A stretch of DNA of 39,506 nt, taken from Chloroflexota bacterium. Its GTDB lineage: Bacteria > Chloroflexota > Anaerolineae > Anaerolineales > UBA4823. Below, one piece after another: positions 23,164 through 32,000 of this stretch. A program made the position numbers and the translations under genes. How positions within the stretch are numbered: the first letter of the stretch is position 1; every line of letters starts with the position of its first letter. The stretch covers positions 1 to 39,506 of the forward strand of contig JAJUJL010000034.1 of assembly GCA_029265355.1 (NCBI GenBank), in the 5' to 3' direction. The notes under the pieces are model-generated. The model saw only the letters and a program-made list of their open reading frames with translations, had not been told where the DNA came from and ran no database searches.

Positions 23164-26100
23164 ATGGCAAGACAAATGGTTACGCTTGATGGCAACGAAG
23201 CTACGGCTTATATTGCCCACAAACTAAGCGAAGTCATCGCCATCTACCCGATCACCCCTTCATCAACAATGGGTGAGCTGGCTGATGAATGGTCTGCTCA
23301 GGGGGTTAAAAATCTGTGGGGTACAGTACCCCTGGTGATTGAAATGCAGTCGGAAGGCGGCGCAGCCGGCTCCGTTCACGGCGCCCTGCAAACCGGCTCA
23401 CTCACCACAACCTTCACCGCCTCCCAGGGGCTGTTGTTAATGATCCCCAACATGTTCAAGATCGCTGGCGAATTGACCCCCACCGTTTTTCACGTTTCAG
23501 CGAGATCTTTGGCAGCTCAGGGGCTCTCCATCTTCGGGGATCACTCGGATGTCATGGCGGCTCGTTCGACAGGCTGGGCTCTGTTGGCTTCCAACTCCGT
23601 TCAGGAAGCCCAAGACATGGCCTTGATTGCCCACGCCGCCACGCTGGAGGCGCGGGTGCCCTTCGTCCACTTTTTCGACGGTTTCCGCACCTCGCACGAG
23701 GTCAATAAAATCGAGCGTGTATCCGATGAGGATATTCGCGCCATGATCGATGACAACCTGGTTCGCGCCCACCGCCAGCGTGGGCTGACCCCCGATCGCC
23801 CGGTGATCCGCGGCACAGCGCAGAATCCAGATGTGTATTTCCAGGCCCGCGAAACGGTCAATCCCTTCTATAAAGCCTGCCCGGATATTGTGCAAAAATA
23901 CATGGACAGATTCGGAGAAATCAGCGGGCGACAGTACCACCTGTTCGATTACGTTGGCGCGCCCGATGCGGAACGGGTAATTGTCTTGATGGGCTCCGGC
24001 GCCGAGACTGCCGCCGAAACAGCCCTGTACCTGGCAGAGAAGGGTGAAAAAGTGGGTGTGGTAAAGGTACACCTGTATCGTCCCTTCTCAGTCTCGCACT
24101 TCCTGCAGGCGCTGCCCGCAACCGTGCGCACGCTGGCAGTGCTGGATCGCACCAAGGAACCCGGCGCGGCTGGCGAGCCCCTTTATCAAGATGTGGTTAC
24201 CGCAATCAATGAAGGGCTGGCGGAAGGCAGCGTACCATACACCCAATTCGCTGACCGGCCTTATCCACGCATCATCGGCGGGCGTTACGGGCTCTCATCC
24301 AAAGAGTTCACCCCGGCCATGGTCAAGGGCGTCTTCGATGAGCTGCTCAAAGCCGAACCGAAGAATCACTTCACCATCGGCATCATCGACGATGTCTCTC
24401 ATACCAGCCTGGATTACGACCCTTCCTTCCACATCGAAGCGCCCGAAACAGTGCGCTGCGTCTTCTGGGGCCTGGGCGCAGATGGCACCGTTGGCGCGAA
24501 TAAAAACTCCATCAAGATCATCGGTGAGGAGACGGATAACTACGCCCAGGGTTACTTCGTGTACGACTCGAAAAAATCCGGCTCGGTGACCATCTCCTTC
24601 CTGCGCTTTGGCCCCAAGCACATCCGCGCCCCATACCTGATCGGGCAAGCCAATTTCGTCGCCTGCCACCAGTTCTCCTTCCTGGAGCGCTATGATGTGC
24701 TCAAGTACGCCATGCCAGGCGCAGTTTTCTTGCTCAATAGCACCTATGGACCCGATGAGGTCTGGGATCATCTGTCGCGCGAAACCCAAGAAAGCATTCT
24801 CTCCAAGCAGTTGAAATTCTATGTCATCGACGCCTACGAAGTCGCGCAGAAAACTGGCATGGGGGGTCGCATCAATACCATCATGCAGACCTGCTTCTTT
24901 GCCATCAGCGGCGTGCTACCCCGCGAGCAGGCCATCGAGGAGATCAAGAAAGCCATTAAGAAGACTTATGGCAAGCGCGGCGAGGCAGTTGTTCGCCAGA
25001 ATTTCGAGGCTGTGGACAGTACGTTGGCGAATCTGTACGAGGTGAAGGTTCCCGGTCAGATCACCAGCAACCTGACCCGCCGGGCGGCGGTTCCAGCGGA
25101 AGCCCCTGAATTTGTGCGCCAGGTATTGGGTGCCATGATCGCTGGCGAAGGCGACTCGCTGCCAGTGAGCGCCTTACCCGCCGATGGCACGTTCCCCACG
25201 GCAACCACTCGCTGGGAGAAGCGCAACATCACCCTGGAAATCCCGGTCTGGGAATCCGATCTGTGCATCCAGTGCGGCAAATGCGTCTTCGTTTGCCCCC
25301 ACGCTGTCATTCGCGAGAAGGTGTACCCTGCCGAATACCTGGCTTCCGCGCCCGAGGGCTGGGAAGCGGTCGAAGCGCGCTGGAAAGAATTCCCCAACCT
25401 GAAATACACCCTGGCCGTGGCTCCCGAAGACTGCACCGGCTGCGGCCTGTGCGTGGAGGCCTGCCCGGCCAAGGATAAGAGCCAGGTGGGGCGCAAAGCG
25501 ATCAATATGGCGCCCCAGCCACCGATCCGCGAGCGGGAAGCTGTGAAATGGGATTATTTCCTGAGCATCCCCGAGGTGGATCGCACGCAGTTCAGCGTCC
25601 GTTCGGTGAAGAACTCCTCCCTGCTGGAGCCGCTGTTCGAGTTCTCTGGCGCCTGCGCCGGGTGCGGCGAAACCCCTTACCTCAAGCTGCTTAGCCAGTT
25701 GTTCGGCGACCGCATTGTGATCGCCAATGCAACCGGTTGCTCCTCAATCTATGGCGGCAACCTGCCAACCACCCCCTGGGCTAAGAACAAAGAAGGTCGC
25801 GGCCCGGCCTGGTCCAATTCGCTGTTCGAAGATAACGCCGAATTTGGGTTGGGCATGCGCCTGACGTTGGACAAGCAATCCGAGTTTGCCCGGGAACTGC
25901 TGCCCAAATTCGCCAGCATCGTTGGCGAGCAGCTTGTCGAGGATATCTTGAAAGCAGACCAGAGCAGCGAGGAGGGCATTCTCGCCCAGCGCAAGCGAGT
26001 GGCAGAATTGAAGCAGCGCCTGCAAAGCGTGGACAACGAAGAAGCCCGCCACCTGGTCAGCATTGCCGACAACCTGGTGCGCAAATCAGTGTGGATCATC

Positions 26101-26751
26101 GGCGGCGATGGATGGGCTTACGACATCGGCTACGGCGGCCTGGACCACGTACTGGCCAGCGGTCGCAACGTCAAAGTGTTGGTGCTGGATACTGAAGTTT
26201 ACTCCAACACCGGCGGGCAAGCCTCCAAAGCCACCCCGCGTGCGGCTGTGGCGCGCTTTGCCGCCAATGGCAAGAGTATGCCCAAGAAAGACCTGGGCAT
26301 GATCGCCATGGCCTACGGTTACGTGTATGTGGCGCGCATCGCCATGGGCGCCAGCGACCAGCAAACCCTGAACGCCTTCCTGGAAGCCGACGCTTACGAT
26401 GGGCCAGCTCTGATCATTGCCTACAGCCACTGCATCAATCACGGCTATGACCTGCGCAAAGGATTAGAGCAGCAGAAGCTGGCTGTTGCGTCCGGTGTTT
26501 GGCCGCTCTACCGTTTCAACCCCGACCTGGCGGCGCAGGGTAAAAACCCGCTGGTCATCGACTCCAAGGCGCCCAGCGTACCGATCGAGCAGTATGCCTA
26601 CAACGAAACCCGCTACCGCATGCTGCTGCACAGCAATGAACAGCGCGCCGAGATGCTGATCAAGCAAGCCCAGCAGGATGTAGAACGGCGCTGGAAGCTC
26701 TACCAGCAGATGGCCAGCATGCACTACGACGGCGAGGCTGATGCCTCCTGA
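23164..26751 (+). CDS. nifJ: Pyruvate:ferredoxin (flavodoxin) oxidoreductase, single-chain
   Basis: A 1195-residue PFOR, the usual length for the homodimeric single-chain enzyme. It oxidises pyruvate with CoA to acetyl-CoA, CO2 and reduced ferredoxin. Domains in order: pyrimidine-binding TPP domain (AIYPITPSSTMGE, 26-38), transketolase C-like domain (about 260-400), gamma domain with GLGADGTVGANKNSIKII (about 438-455), an EKR-type linker, and a 2[4Fe-4S] ferredoxin domain (CIQCGKCVFVCP with C701, C704, C707, C711; CTGCGLCVEACP with C757, C760, C763, C767). Last is the TPP pyrophosphate domain, starting with the cluster motif GACAGCGETPY (about 831-841), then NATGCSSIYGGN and GGDGWAYDIGYGG (about 980). 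It is complete. It is followed by a DHOD-like gene, a common pairing, and points to fermentative or anaerobic metabolism. Confidence 0.98.
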   Translation: MARQMVTLDGNEATAYIAHKLSEVIAIYPITPSSTMGELADEWSAQGVKNLWGTVPLVIEMQSEGGAAGSVHGALQTGSLTTTFTASQGLLLMIPNMFKIAGELTPTVFHVSARSLAAQGLSIFGDHSDVMAARSTGWALLASNSVQEAQDMALIAHAATLEARVPFVHFFDGFRTSHEVNKIERVSDEDIRAMIDDNLVRAHRQRGLTPDRPVIRGTAQNPDVYFQARETVNPFYKACPDIVQKYMDRFGEISGRQYHLFDYVGAPDAERVIVLMGSGAETAAETALYLAEKGEKVGVVKVHLYRPFSVSHFLQALPATVRTLAVLDRTKEPGAAGEPLYQDVVTAINEGLAEGSVPYTQFADRPYPRIIGGRYGLSSKEFTPAMVKGVFDELLKAEPKNHFTIGIIDDVSHTSLDYDPSFHIEAPETVRCVFWGLGADGTVGANKNSIKIIGEETDNYAQGYFVYDSKKSGSVTISFLRFGPKHIRAPYLIGQANFVACHQFSFLERYDVLKYAMPGAVFLLNSTYGPDEVWDHLSRETQESILSKQLKFYVIDAYEVAQKTGMGGRINTIMQTCFFAISGVLPREQAIEEIKKAIKKTYGKRGEAVVRQNFEAVDSTLANLYEVKVPGQITSNLTRRAAVPAEAPEFVRQVLGAMIAGEGDSLPVSALPADGTFPTATTRWEKRNITLEIPVWESDLCIQCGKCVFVCPHAVIREKVYPAEYLASAPEGWEAVEARWKEFPNLKYTLAVAPEDCTGCGLCVEACPAKDKSQVGRKAINMAPQPPIREREAVKWDYFLSIPEVDRTQFSVRSVKNSSLLEPLFEFSGACAGCGETPYLKLLSQLFGDRIVIANATGCSSIYGGNLPTTPWAKNKEGRGPAWSNSLFEDNAEFGLGMRLTLDKQSEFARELLPKFASIVGEQLVEDILKADQSSEEGILAQRKRVAELKQRLQSVDNEEARHLVSIADNLVRKSVWIIGGDGWAYDIGYGGLDHVLASGRNVKVLVLDTEVYSNTGGQASKATPRAAVARFAANGKSMPKKDLGMIAMAYGYVYVARIAMGASDQQTLNAFLEADAYDGPALIIAYSHCINHGYDLRKGLEQQKLAVASGVWPLYRFNPDLAAQGKNPLVIDSKAPSVPIEQYAYNETRYRMLLHSNEQRAEMLIKQAQQDVERRWKLYQQMASMHYDGEADAS

Positions 26752-26760
26752 CAAAATAAC

Positions 26761-26807
26761 TCGGGGCAGGGTCGAGAGACATTCCTGCCTGCTCAACCCT
26801 GCCCCGA
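26761..26807 (+). other. Intercistronic hairpin between nifJ and the DHOD-like gene
   Basis: A perfect 12-bp GC-rich stem (26761-26772 with 26796-26807) encloses a 23-base loop. The loop holds CCTGCC (26784-26789), which can pair with GGCAGG inside the left arm (26765-26770), so two exclusive folds exist. No T-run follows. The position 9 bp after the nifJ stop suggests 3'-end protection or uncoupled expression of the two genes rather than full termination. Confidence 0.6.
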
Positions 26808-26849
26808 CGGAAAAAGCGCCATTTACTCAGACCATACACGAGGGAAACA

Positions 26850-27839
26850 ATGTTGGATCTAACCACCACGTACTTGGGCCTCAAGCTCAAAAATCCCCTG
26901 GTTGCATCGGCCTCACCGCTCTCCAAGAAGGTGGAAAGCGCCCGCCAGCTCGAAGATGCTGGCGTTTCGGCGATTGTGATGTACTCTCTGTTCGAAGAGC
27001 AAATCATCCAGGAAAGCCTGAAGTTGCATCGCGACCTGACCCGCGGCACGGAATCCTATGCCGAGGCGATCAGCTACCTGCCCGATTACGGCACCTACAG
27101 CATCGGGCCGGAAAGTTACCTGGAACACCTGAACAAGATCAAGTCGGCCATGAACATCCCCATCATCGGCAGCCTGAACGGCGTGTCGACTGGCGGCTGG
27201 GTGGAATACGCCCGCAAAATCGAGCAAGCTGGCGCCGATGCGCTCGAGCTGAACCTGTATTTCCTGGCCACAGACCCTGAGCTTTCCAGCGCGGAACTCG
27301 AAGCCAGCCACATATCGCTGGTCAAGGACATCCGCCAACAGGTTTCTATCCCGATCGCCGTCAAACTCAGCCCATTCTACAGCTCCTTACCGCACTTCGC
27401 CCGCCAGTTGGTCAACGCTGGCGCCAATGGCCTGGTGCTTTTCAACCGTTTCTACCAGCCCGATTTCGACCTGGATGAGCTGGAAGTGGTGCCGAACCTG
27501 GTGCTGAGCAACTCCAACGAGCTGCGCCTGCCGCTGCGCTGGATCGCAATTCTCTACGGACGAGTGCAGGCCGATTTTGCACTGACCAGCGGGGTGCACA
27601 CCGCCTCGGATGTCATCAAAGCCATGATGGCCGGCGCGCGCGTGGCCATGGTGGCCTCGGAGTTCTTGCAGCGCGGCATCGGCCGCGCCAGCGAAATTCT
27701 GGCCGATGTGCAGCACTGGATGGAAGAGCACGAGTATGCTTCCATTCAGCAGATGCAGGGCAGCATGAGCCAACAGGCAGTCGCTGAGCCGGCGGCGTTC
27801 GAACGCGCCAACTACATGCGTGCGCTGAGCTCCTATTAG
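26850..27839 (+). CDS. Dihydroorotate dehydrogenase-like FMN protein
   Basis: A 329-residue TIM-barrel protein of the dihydroorotate dehydrogenase family. It starts [24 protein letters not shown], the typical N-terminus, and shows [49 protein letters not shown] and a flavin-phosphate region ([31 protein letters not shown]). It is the subgroup that sits next to nifJ in many anaerobes and is annotated as DHOD-like; a true pyrD role is doubtful because no pyr genes are near and the catalytic base region is not obvious. A link to PFOR electron flow is inference. The gene lies 98 bp after nifJ, ends with TAG and is followed by a bidirectional terminator. Confidence 0.88.
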   Translation: MLDLTTTYLGLKLKNPLVASASPLSKKVESARQLEDAGVSAIVMYSLFEEQIIQESLKLHRDLTRGTESYAEAISYLPDYGTYSIGPESYLEHLNKIKSAMNIPIIGSLNGVSTGGWVEYARKIEQAGADALELNLYFLATDPELSSAELEASHISLVKDIRQQVSIPIAVKLSPFYSSLPHFARQLVNAGANGLVLFNRFYQPDFDLDELEVVPNLVLSNSNELRLPLRWIAILYGRVQADFALTSGVHTASDVIKAMMAGARVAMVASEFLQRGIGRASEILADVQHWMEEHEYASIQQMQGSMSQQAVAEPAAFERANYMRALSSY

Positions 27840-27900
27840 AAATTGCTGGAAAGGCGCCGGCTGCCTGCAGCCGGCACACAATGTTGTAAGAAAAACAACA

Positions 27901-27936
27901 AACCGGGTTGGACCCAATAAACGGTCCAGCCCGGTT
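27901..27936. terminator. Bidirectional terminator between the DHOD-like gene and infA
   Basis: A 14-bp stem (27901-27914 with 27923-27936, one G-U pair) with an 8-base loop. On the plus strand it is followed by AAGTTTTA. On the minus strand it is followed by a T-rich stretch ending TTGTTTTT. The genes on both sides point toward it. A second GC-rich hairpin (about 27856-27875) lies just before it on the DHOD side. Confidence 0.8.
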
Positions 27937-27985
27937 AAGTTTTACGAAAAAGACCTGAGAATAAGTCCGGTAAGGTAGCGGGGAT

Positions 27986-28231
27986 TTATGCTTCGGGCAC
28001 TTCCGCAAACTTCTTGTGACGGTAAACAATCCGACCGCGGGTCAGATCATAGGGTGACATTTCCACTCGCACACGATCGCCGAGAAGGATGCGAATATAG
28101 TACTTGCGCATTTTACCTGAAAGGTAAGCCAGGACTTCGTGGCCGTTATCCAGGCGGACTTTAAACTGAGTTCCAGGCAGGGCTTCGACGACCAGCCCCT
28201 CGACCTGAATTTTATCTTCGTCTTTTCCCAT
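27986..28231 (-). CDS. infA: Translation initiation factor IF-1
   Basis: An 81-residue IF-1, an OB-fold protein that binds the 30S A site during initiation. It matches the family along its length: [61 protein letters not shown], with a short C-terminal tail. GGAGGTG lies just before the ATG at 28231. It follows rpsU by 45 bp and is probably co-transcribed. infA beside rpsU rather than in the large ribosomal-protein cluster is less usual. Confidence 0.97.
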   Translation of the reverse strand: MGKDEDKIQVEGLVVEALPGTQFKVRLDNGHEVLAYLSGKMRKYYIRILLGDRVRVEMSPYDLTRGRIVYRHKKFAEVPEA

Positions 28232-28276
28232 CTACACCTCCGGTACAATCCCAGGCGCAAACCTGGGCAGGTTGGT

Positions 28277-28474
28277 TTACTCCATATCACTGGTTTGGCG
28301 TCGCTTGATACGGCGAATAGACTTCTTCTTTGAGATGCGGCGCAGCTCACTCTTGGAAACGAACCAGCGCTTACGGCGCACGGTGCTCAAGATGCCGCTC
28401 TTTGCCACCTTTTTGCGGAAGCGCTTCATTAACTGATCCTGCGACTCATTGGGACGCAAGGTTACGGTAGCCAC
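28277..28474 (-). CDS. rpsU: 30S ribosomal protein S21
   Basis: A 65-residue S21: TLRPNESQDQLMKRFRKKV, SGILSTVRRKRWF and a very basic C-terminus with SKKKSIRRIKRRQ, as the family requires for binding near the 3' end of 16S rRNA. The start is GTG at 28474. It is supported by a complete Shine-Dalgarno (AAAGGAGGTGA, 28491-28481 on the minus strand) at good spacing. It heads an rpsU-infA transcript from a consensus promoter at 28706-28734, through a leader of about 225 nt with a terminator-like hairpin. Confidence 0.96.
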   Translation of the reverse strand: MATVTLRPNESQDQLMKRFRKKVAKSGILSTVRRKRWFVSKSELRRISKKKSIRRIKRRQTSDME

Positions 28475-28501
28475 TCAGTCTCACCTCCTTTCGTTTCCAG
28501 G

Positions 28502-28521
28502 CTCGCCACGGGTAGGGCGAG
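28502..28521 (-). promoter_or_regulatory. Leader hairpin next to the rpsU Shine-Dalgarno
   Basis: CTCGCC and GGCGAG form a 6-bp stem with an 8-base loop, ending about 10 bases before the Shine-Dalgarno of rpsU. It could present or hide the ribosome-binding site and is a candidate site for feedback by S21. That role is inference. Confidence 0.4.
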
Positions 28522-28553
28522 ATGATGCCAATCGACCACCGGCTGCAGGCAAG

Positions 28554-28592
28554 AAAAAAGCCCGGCGGTTGTTCTCCAGGTCATGCCGAGCT
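28554..28592 (-). terminator. Internal (attenuator-like) terminator in the rpsU leader
   Basis: On the minus strand AGCTCGGC (28592-28585) pairs with GCCGGGCT (28566-28559, one G-U pair) around an 18-base loop, and the stem runs straight into six T (28559-28554). This is the form of an intrinsic terminator. It lies about 110 nt after the expected transcript start and 80 nt before rpsU, so it can only act as an attenuator of rpsU-infA. No clear antiterminator was identified, although a CCGG-rich segment downstream could compete for the 3' arm. Confidence 0.6.
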
Positions 28593-28705
28593 GTCCAAGC
28601 CAGAGCTGGTAACTCGCCAATCACACACCCGATACGCTCACTCCTTCCAGTTACAATGTAGCTGATGAATGGATTTAAGCGCGGGTCAAGAACACCGCAA
28701 ATAAA

Positions 28706-28734
28706 ATTATATCAGCAGGCAATGCGCTTGTCAA
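28706..28734 (-). promoter_or_regulatory. Consensus promoter for rpsU-infA
   Basis: On the minus strand TTGACA (28734-28729), a 17-bp spacer and TATAAT (28711-28706): a full match to the sigma-70-type consensus at ideal spacing. Transcription would start near 28699. The -35 box is only 11 bp from the 5S-derived 23-mer at 28745, so it marks the limit of the conserved chromosome at this boundary. Confidence 0.88.
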
Positions 28735-28739
28735 ATTTA

Positions 28740-28767
28740 AATAGAAAAAGTCTCTTGGCAATGACCT
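28740..28767 (-). repeat. 5S rRNA 3'-end remnant, left direct repeat of the accessory segment
   Basis: 28740-28767 matches 38917-38944 at 27 of 28 positions, with 23 identical in a row (28745-28767). The matched sequence is the last 18 bases of the 5S rRNA gene (TCATTGCCAAGAGAC and three bases before it) plus its T-run, in the same orientation. Next to it AGAGAC (28771-28776) can pair with GTCTCT (28750-28755), so on the minus strand a hairpin followed by TTTTT still forms and can terminate the PIN-side transcript. It may be an attachment-site copy or an internally deleted 5S gene. Confidence 0.85.
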
Positions 28768-28792
28768 GACAGAGACTCCCATGCCTGCAGTA

Positions 28793-29026
28793 TTAGCCGG
28801 CCAGCCATTCAACCTGAAGCAGTTCGCCCAGCGCTTTGAACTCTGGGTCGCCGGTCAGCAGGCTGGCGTGGTACTTCTGGGCTGTCGCAGCCGCCAGCAC
28901 CGCTTCCTGATCCACGGGCGCCATCTCAATCGACAGGCTCCCCGGCGCGGCAATGGCCCAATTGCTGAACTCCCGGAGCGGCGCGGCGATCACATTTGCG
29001 AGCAGCCCCGTTGTTGGGCTGCACAC
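28793..29026 (-). pseudogene. Truncated PIN-domain gene
   Basis: The 77 residues end AAATAQKYHASLLTGDPEFKALGELLQVEWLAG. This is the C-terminal part of a VapC-like PIN ribonuclease, with the conserved LLTGD and the final VEWL strand. The N-terminal half with the first catalytic acidic residue (usually DSS or DTN in the first ten residues) is missing, because the surface-protein gene ends at 29040 directly upstream. No antitoxin gene is present. So it is most likely a recombination remnant and inactive. An annotator may still call it as a short CDS. Confidence 0.6.
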
Positions 29027-29039
29027 AATTTGAGCGCGA

Positions 29040-32000
29040 TCACCGCAACACCAGCGGCAGGAAAACCTTATAGCCGCTCGCAGATTTAATCACATCGTAA
29101 GCCTCGCCTTCTGTATAGGGCAGCAAACCTGCCAGGAGATTGTTGTACTCTTGGTCCAGGATAGTAGCGGTCTCGGGTATATCCAGGTGCAAGGTACCAC
29201 TGCCGGCGCCGGTCTGGACGGTGACCTCGTAGAACCAGCCGTAACCGCTAACACTGGTTATGCTTGAACCAGCAAGGGTCTCTGTCTCTCGGATGGAAAA
29301 ATCCTCGGCTGCCACATCCAAGGCGCTTTCTGCGAAGATGACGTTAAAACGCACACTGGCGGCGCCGGTAGGATTGGCGTCGGCGCGCACAATGGCGACC
29401 GGCCTTTCCAGGGTGTATGCTTCGCCGCTTGTGTAGGGCAAACTTGCCAGGGCATTGCCATCCAGGTCCGTGATGGTCGCCGAGGCTGGCACATCCAGGC
29501 GCAGCGTGCCGCTGCCGCCGCCGGTATAGACGGTCACTTGATATTTATCAGCAGAAACTTCTGTAACACTGCTGACGCGGGCGCCAGTGATTGTACCGGC
29601 AGTCGTTAGGGCAAAGTCCGCTGTATCTACGCCGCTGACCGCTTCCGAGAAAGTGACGTCAAAACGCACCTGGCTGGCGGTGGTCGGGTCAGGGTCAACG
29701 CGCGTACTCGAAACCACCATGGGCGGGACGACAGGCGGCGGAACTGTATACCTGTAGACGCTAATCCACCAATCCGTGTAAAGAATCTGATTCTGCTCCA
29801 GGCGGGTGGCAGTGCTGTTGCTGGAATTGCTGCAATAAAAGCCGCCGCCCTTGCCCTCGCCGTTGCCGCTGGCGGCGTGATTGCCGCGCAGCACGTTATC
29901 GCGCAGGGTAATCTGGCCGTAGTAGTAATACGTCATCCGCAGCGCGCCGCCCATCGCATGCCCGGCCACCGAGGCGGTGTTGGTGAGGAGTTGGCAGTTC
30001 TGGATAAGCACGTTATAGTTATTTTGCGAATTGAGTTCGTCCTGATACAGGTACAGTCCACCACCGGCGCCGTTGCTGTTGAGCGAGGCGACGTTTTCTC
30101 GAATGATGCTGTTGGTGACGGTCAGCGCGGCATTGTAGGTGGCAATACCGCCGCCGTAGCCATCGCCGCTGGTGGTGGAAGCGTAATTGCCATAGATGGT
30201 CGTATCCCGCAGCGTAGCTGCGCCGTATTGCACATACAGTGCGCCGCCCGCGCCCTCGGTGACGTTCAGCGAAGCCCCACCCAATTGCGAAGCGTTGCCG
30301 CCGGTGAGGCTCACCCCCTCGATGGTCACGCTCACGCCGGTGTGCGCGTAAATCACGCGCCCCAGCCCAAGGGCGTTAAGTGTGGTGGAATAGAGCGCCG
30401 TGTCGCGCACCGTAAAGTCGCTGTTCCAGCCGCCCTGCAAGGTGAGGGAATGGTCGAGATAGGCCAGTTCCGCTAGCCCGCCATAGTCGTTCACGCCCGC
30501 GCACACACCAGAGATTTTCACCACGTCGGTGGGAGAGGTGGCCGCGTCAATGGCAGCCTGTACGGTGTTATACGTAATGGAAGCGTCGTTGAGACGGGTG
30601 CGACAGGTGTGGAACGGTGTGGCGAGGCTGGTGCCGTTCTGCGTCTCGGTCGCCACCGCCGTGACGACGTTGGTGACCAGCGTGCCGCTGGTGGCGGGCG
30701 CGGTTTCCACGCTCAGCGTTAGCGTTACCGTCGCACCAGCGGCAAGTGTCCCCACGTTGCACAATGTCACGCCGCCCCAGGCCGGGTCGAGCGTACAACT
30801 TCCCGCCGTGATGTTCGCCGCCGTGGCGCGTAATTCCAGCGGCAGGTCGTCTGCCAGGACGAGACTGCTCGCCGGGTTGACGCCATCGTTATAGGCGGTC
30901 ACGGTATAGACATACGTGGCGCTCGGATAGAATGCCGCCGCGCTAGCCTGCTTGGTTACGCGCAAGCCCACCTCCAGTAACTCGTCTGCGCCCAAATCGG
31001 AGGCCGCGCCTTGCGGGCGCACGTTGCCATCTACATCATCACCCAGCACCAGGCCAACGGCGCGGCCCAGCGCCGCCGAGCCCGCACCAAGGTGATAGCC
31101 ATCTGCCGTGAAATTGGGGTCGCCGGTGTACTAAGTAAACCGCCGAAAGTGTTTAGAATAAATCCGCCATTGCGTCGGCGGTTTACTCCAGGGTTTCGCC
31201 GGTGCTCGTTCACATTTTTGTAAAAACACTTCCGGCGAAACACCTAGTTGCTCAAGGTTACAGTCCCGGCGATATTGCGCGTGTTCTGCGTATTGTTGTG
31301 CCACAAAATACCGTTGACGCTCAGCACGCTGCTGGTGTACACCGTCATTCCTGTGACCTGGTTGGCGACAATGGCGTTGGGCACGGTGACGATGGAATTC
31401 TCCACCAGAGTCAACGCGCTGCCGTCGCCGCCGGTGTTGCCGTTGAAGGTATTGTGCTCCAGCGTGGCTTCGGCGTCTAGGAAAAGCAGCCCCGCGCCAT
31501 AGCGGGCGGCATTGCCGAGCGTGTTGCCAATAAAGACATTGTTTTCCAACTGCTGCGTCACCTGCGGGTCACTCCAAAAGCGGTCTACAGCAATGACGCC
31601 GCCCGCCCCGCTGCCCTGGGTGGCCGTGTTGCTGCGGATGATGTTGCGTTGCATCAACAGTTGCGCATCCTCAATGTAAAACCCGCCGCCGACCATATAA
31701 TTTTCATATATATCGCCCGCTCCGGTCGCCGTGTTATTGTCAAAGATGTTGTCGCGCAGCGTCAGGACGCCGGCCCACAGGTACGCTCCGCCGCCATTGC
31801 TGCCCTGGTTGCCCTGGAAGAGATTGTTTTCCAACACCAGCGTATAGCGGTCTAACAACGGGCCATACAGATACAGACCGCCGCCGCGACTGCTGCTGGT
31901 GTTGGCAAGAAACTGGTTGTAACGGATGACGGCGTTGCTCTCAATCAAATAGACGCCGCCGGCCGCGCCGCTGTTGCCGGTGTTGTTTTGCACCCGGCAG

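Noticed and set aside
23497-24072. Open frame of 191 codons antisense to nifJ
   Set aside because: Lies wholly inside the well-conserved nifJ coding sequence and shows no family features.
28475-28792. A tRNA or other known structured RNA gene upstream of rpsU
   Set aside because: No cloverleaf with T-loop GTTCGA-type string and acceptor stem; the region is better explained as an rpsU leader and promoter.
29877-30476. Open frame of 199 codons on the plus strand opposite the beta-helix gene
   Set aside because: Same kind of shadow; the minus strand has recognisable beta-helix turns.
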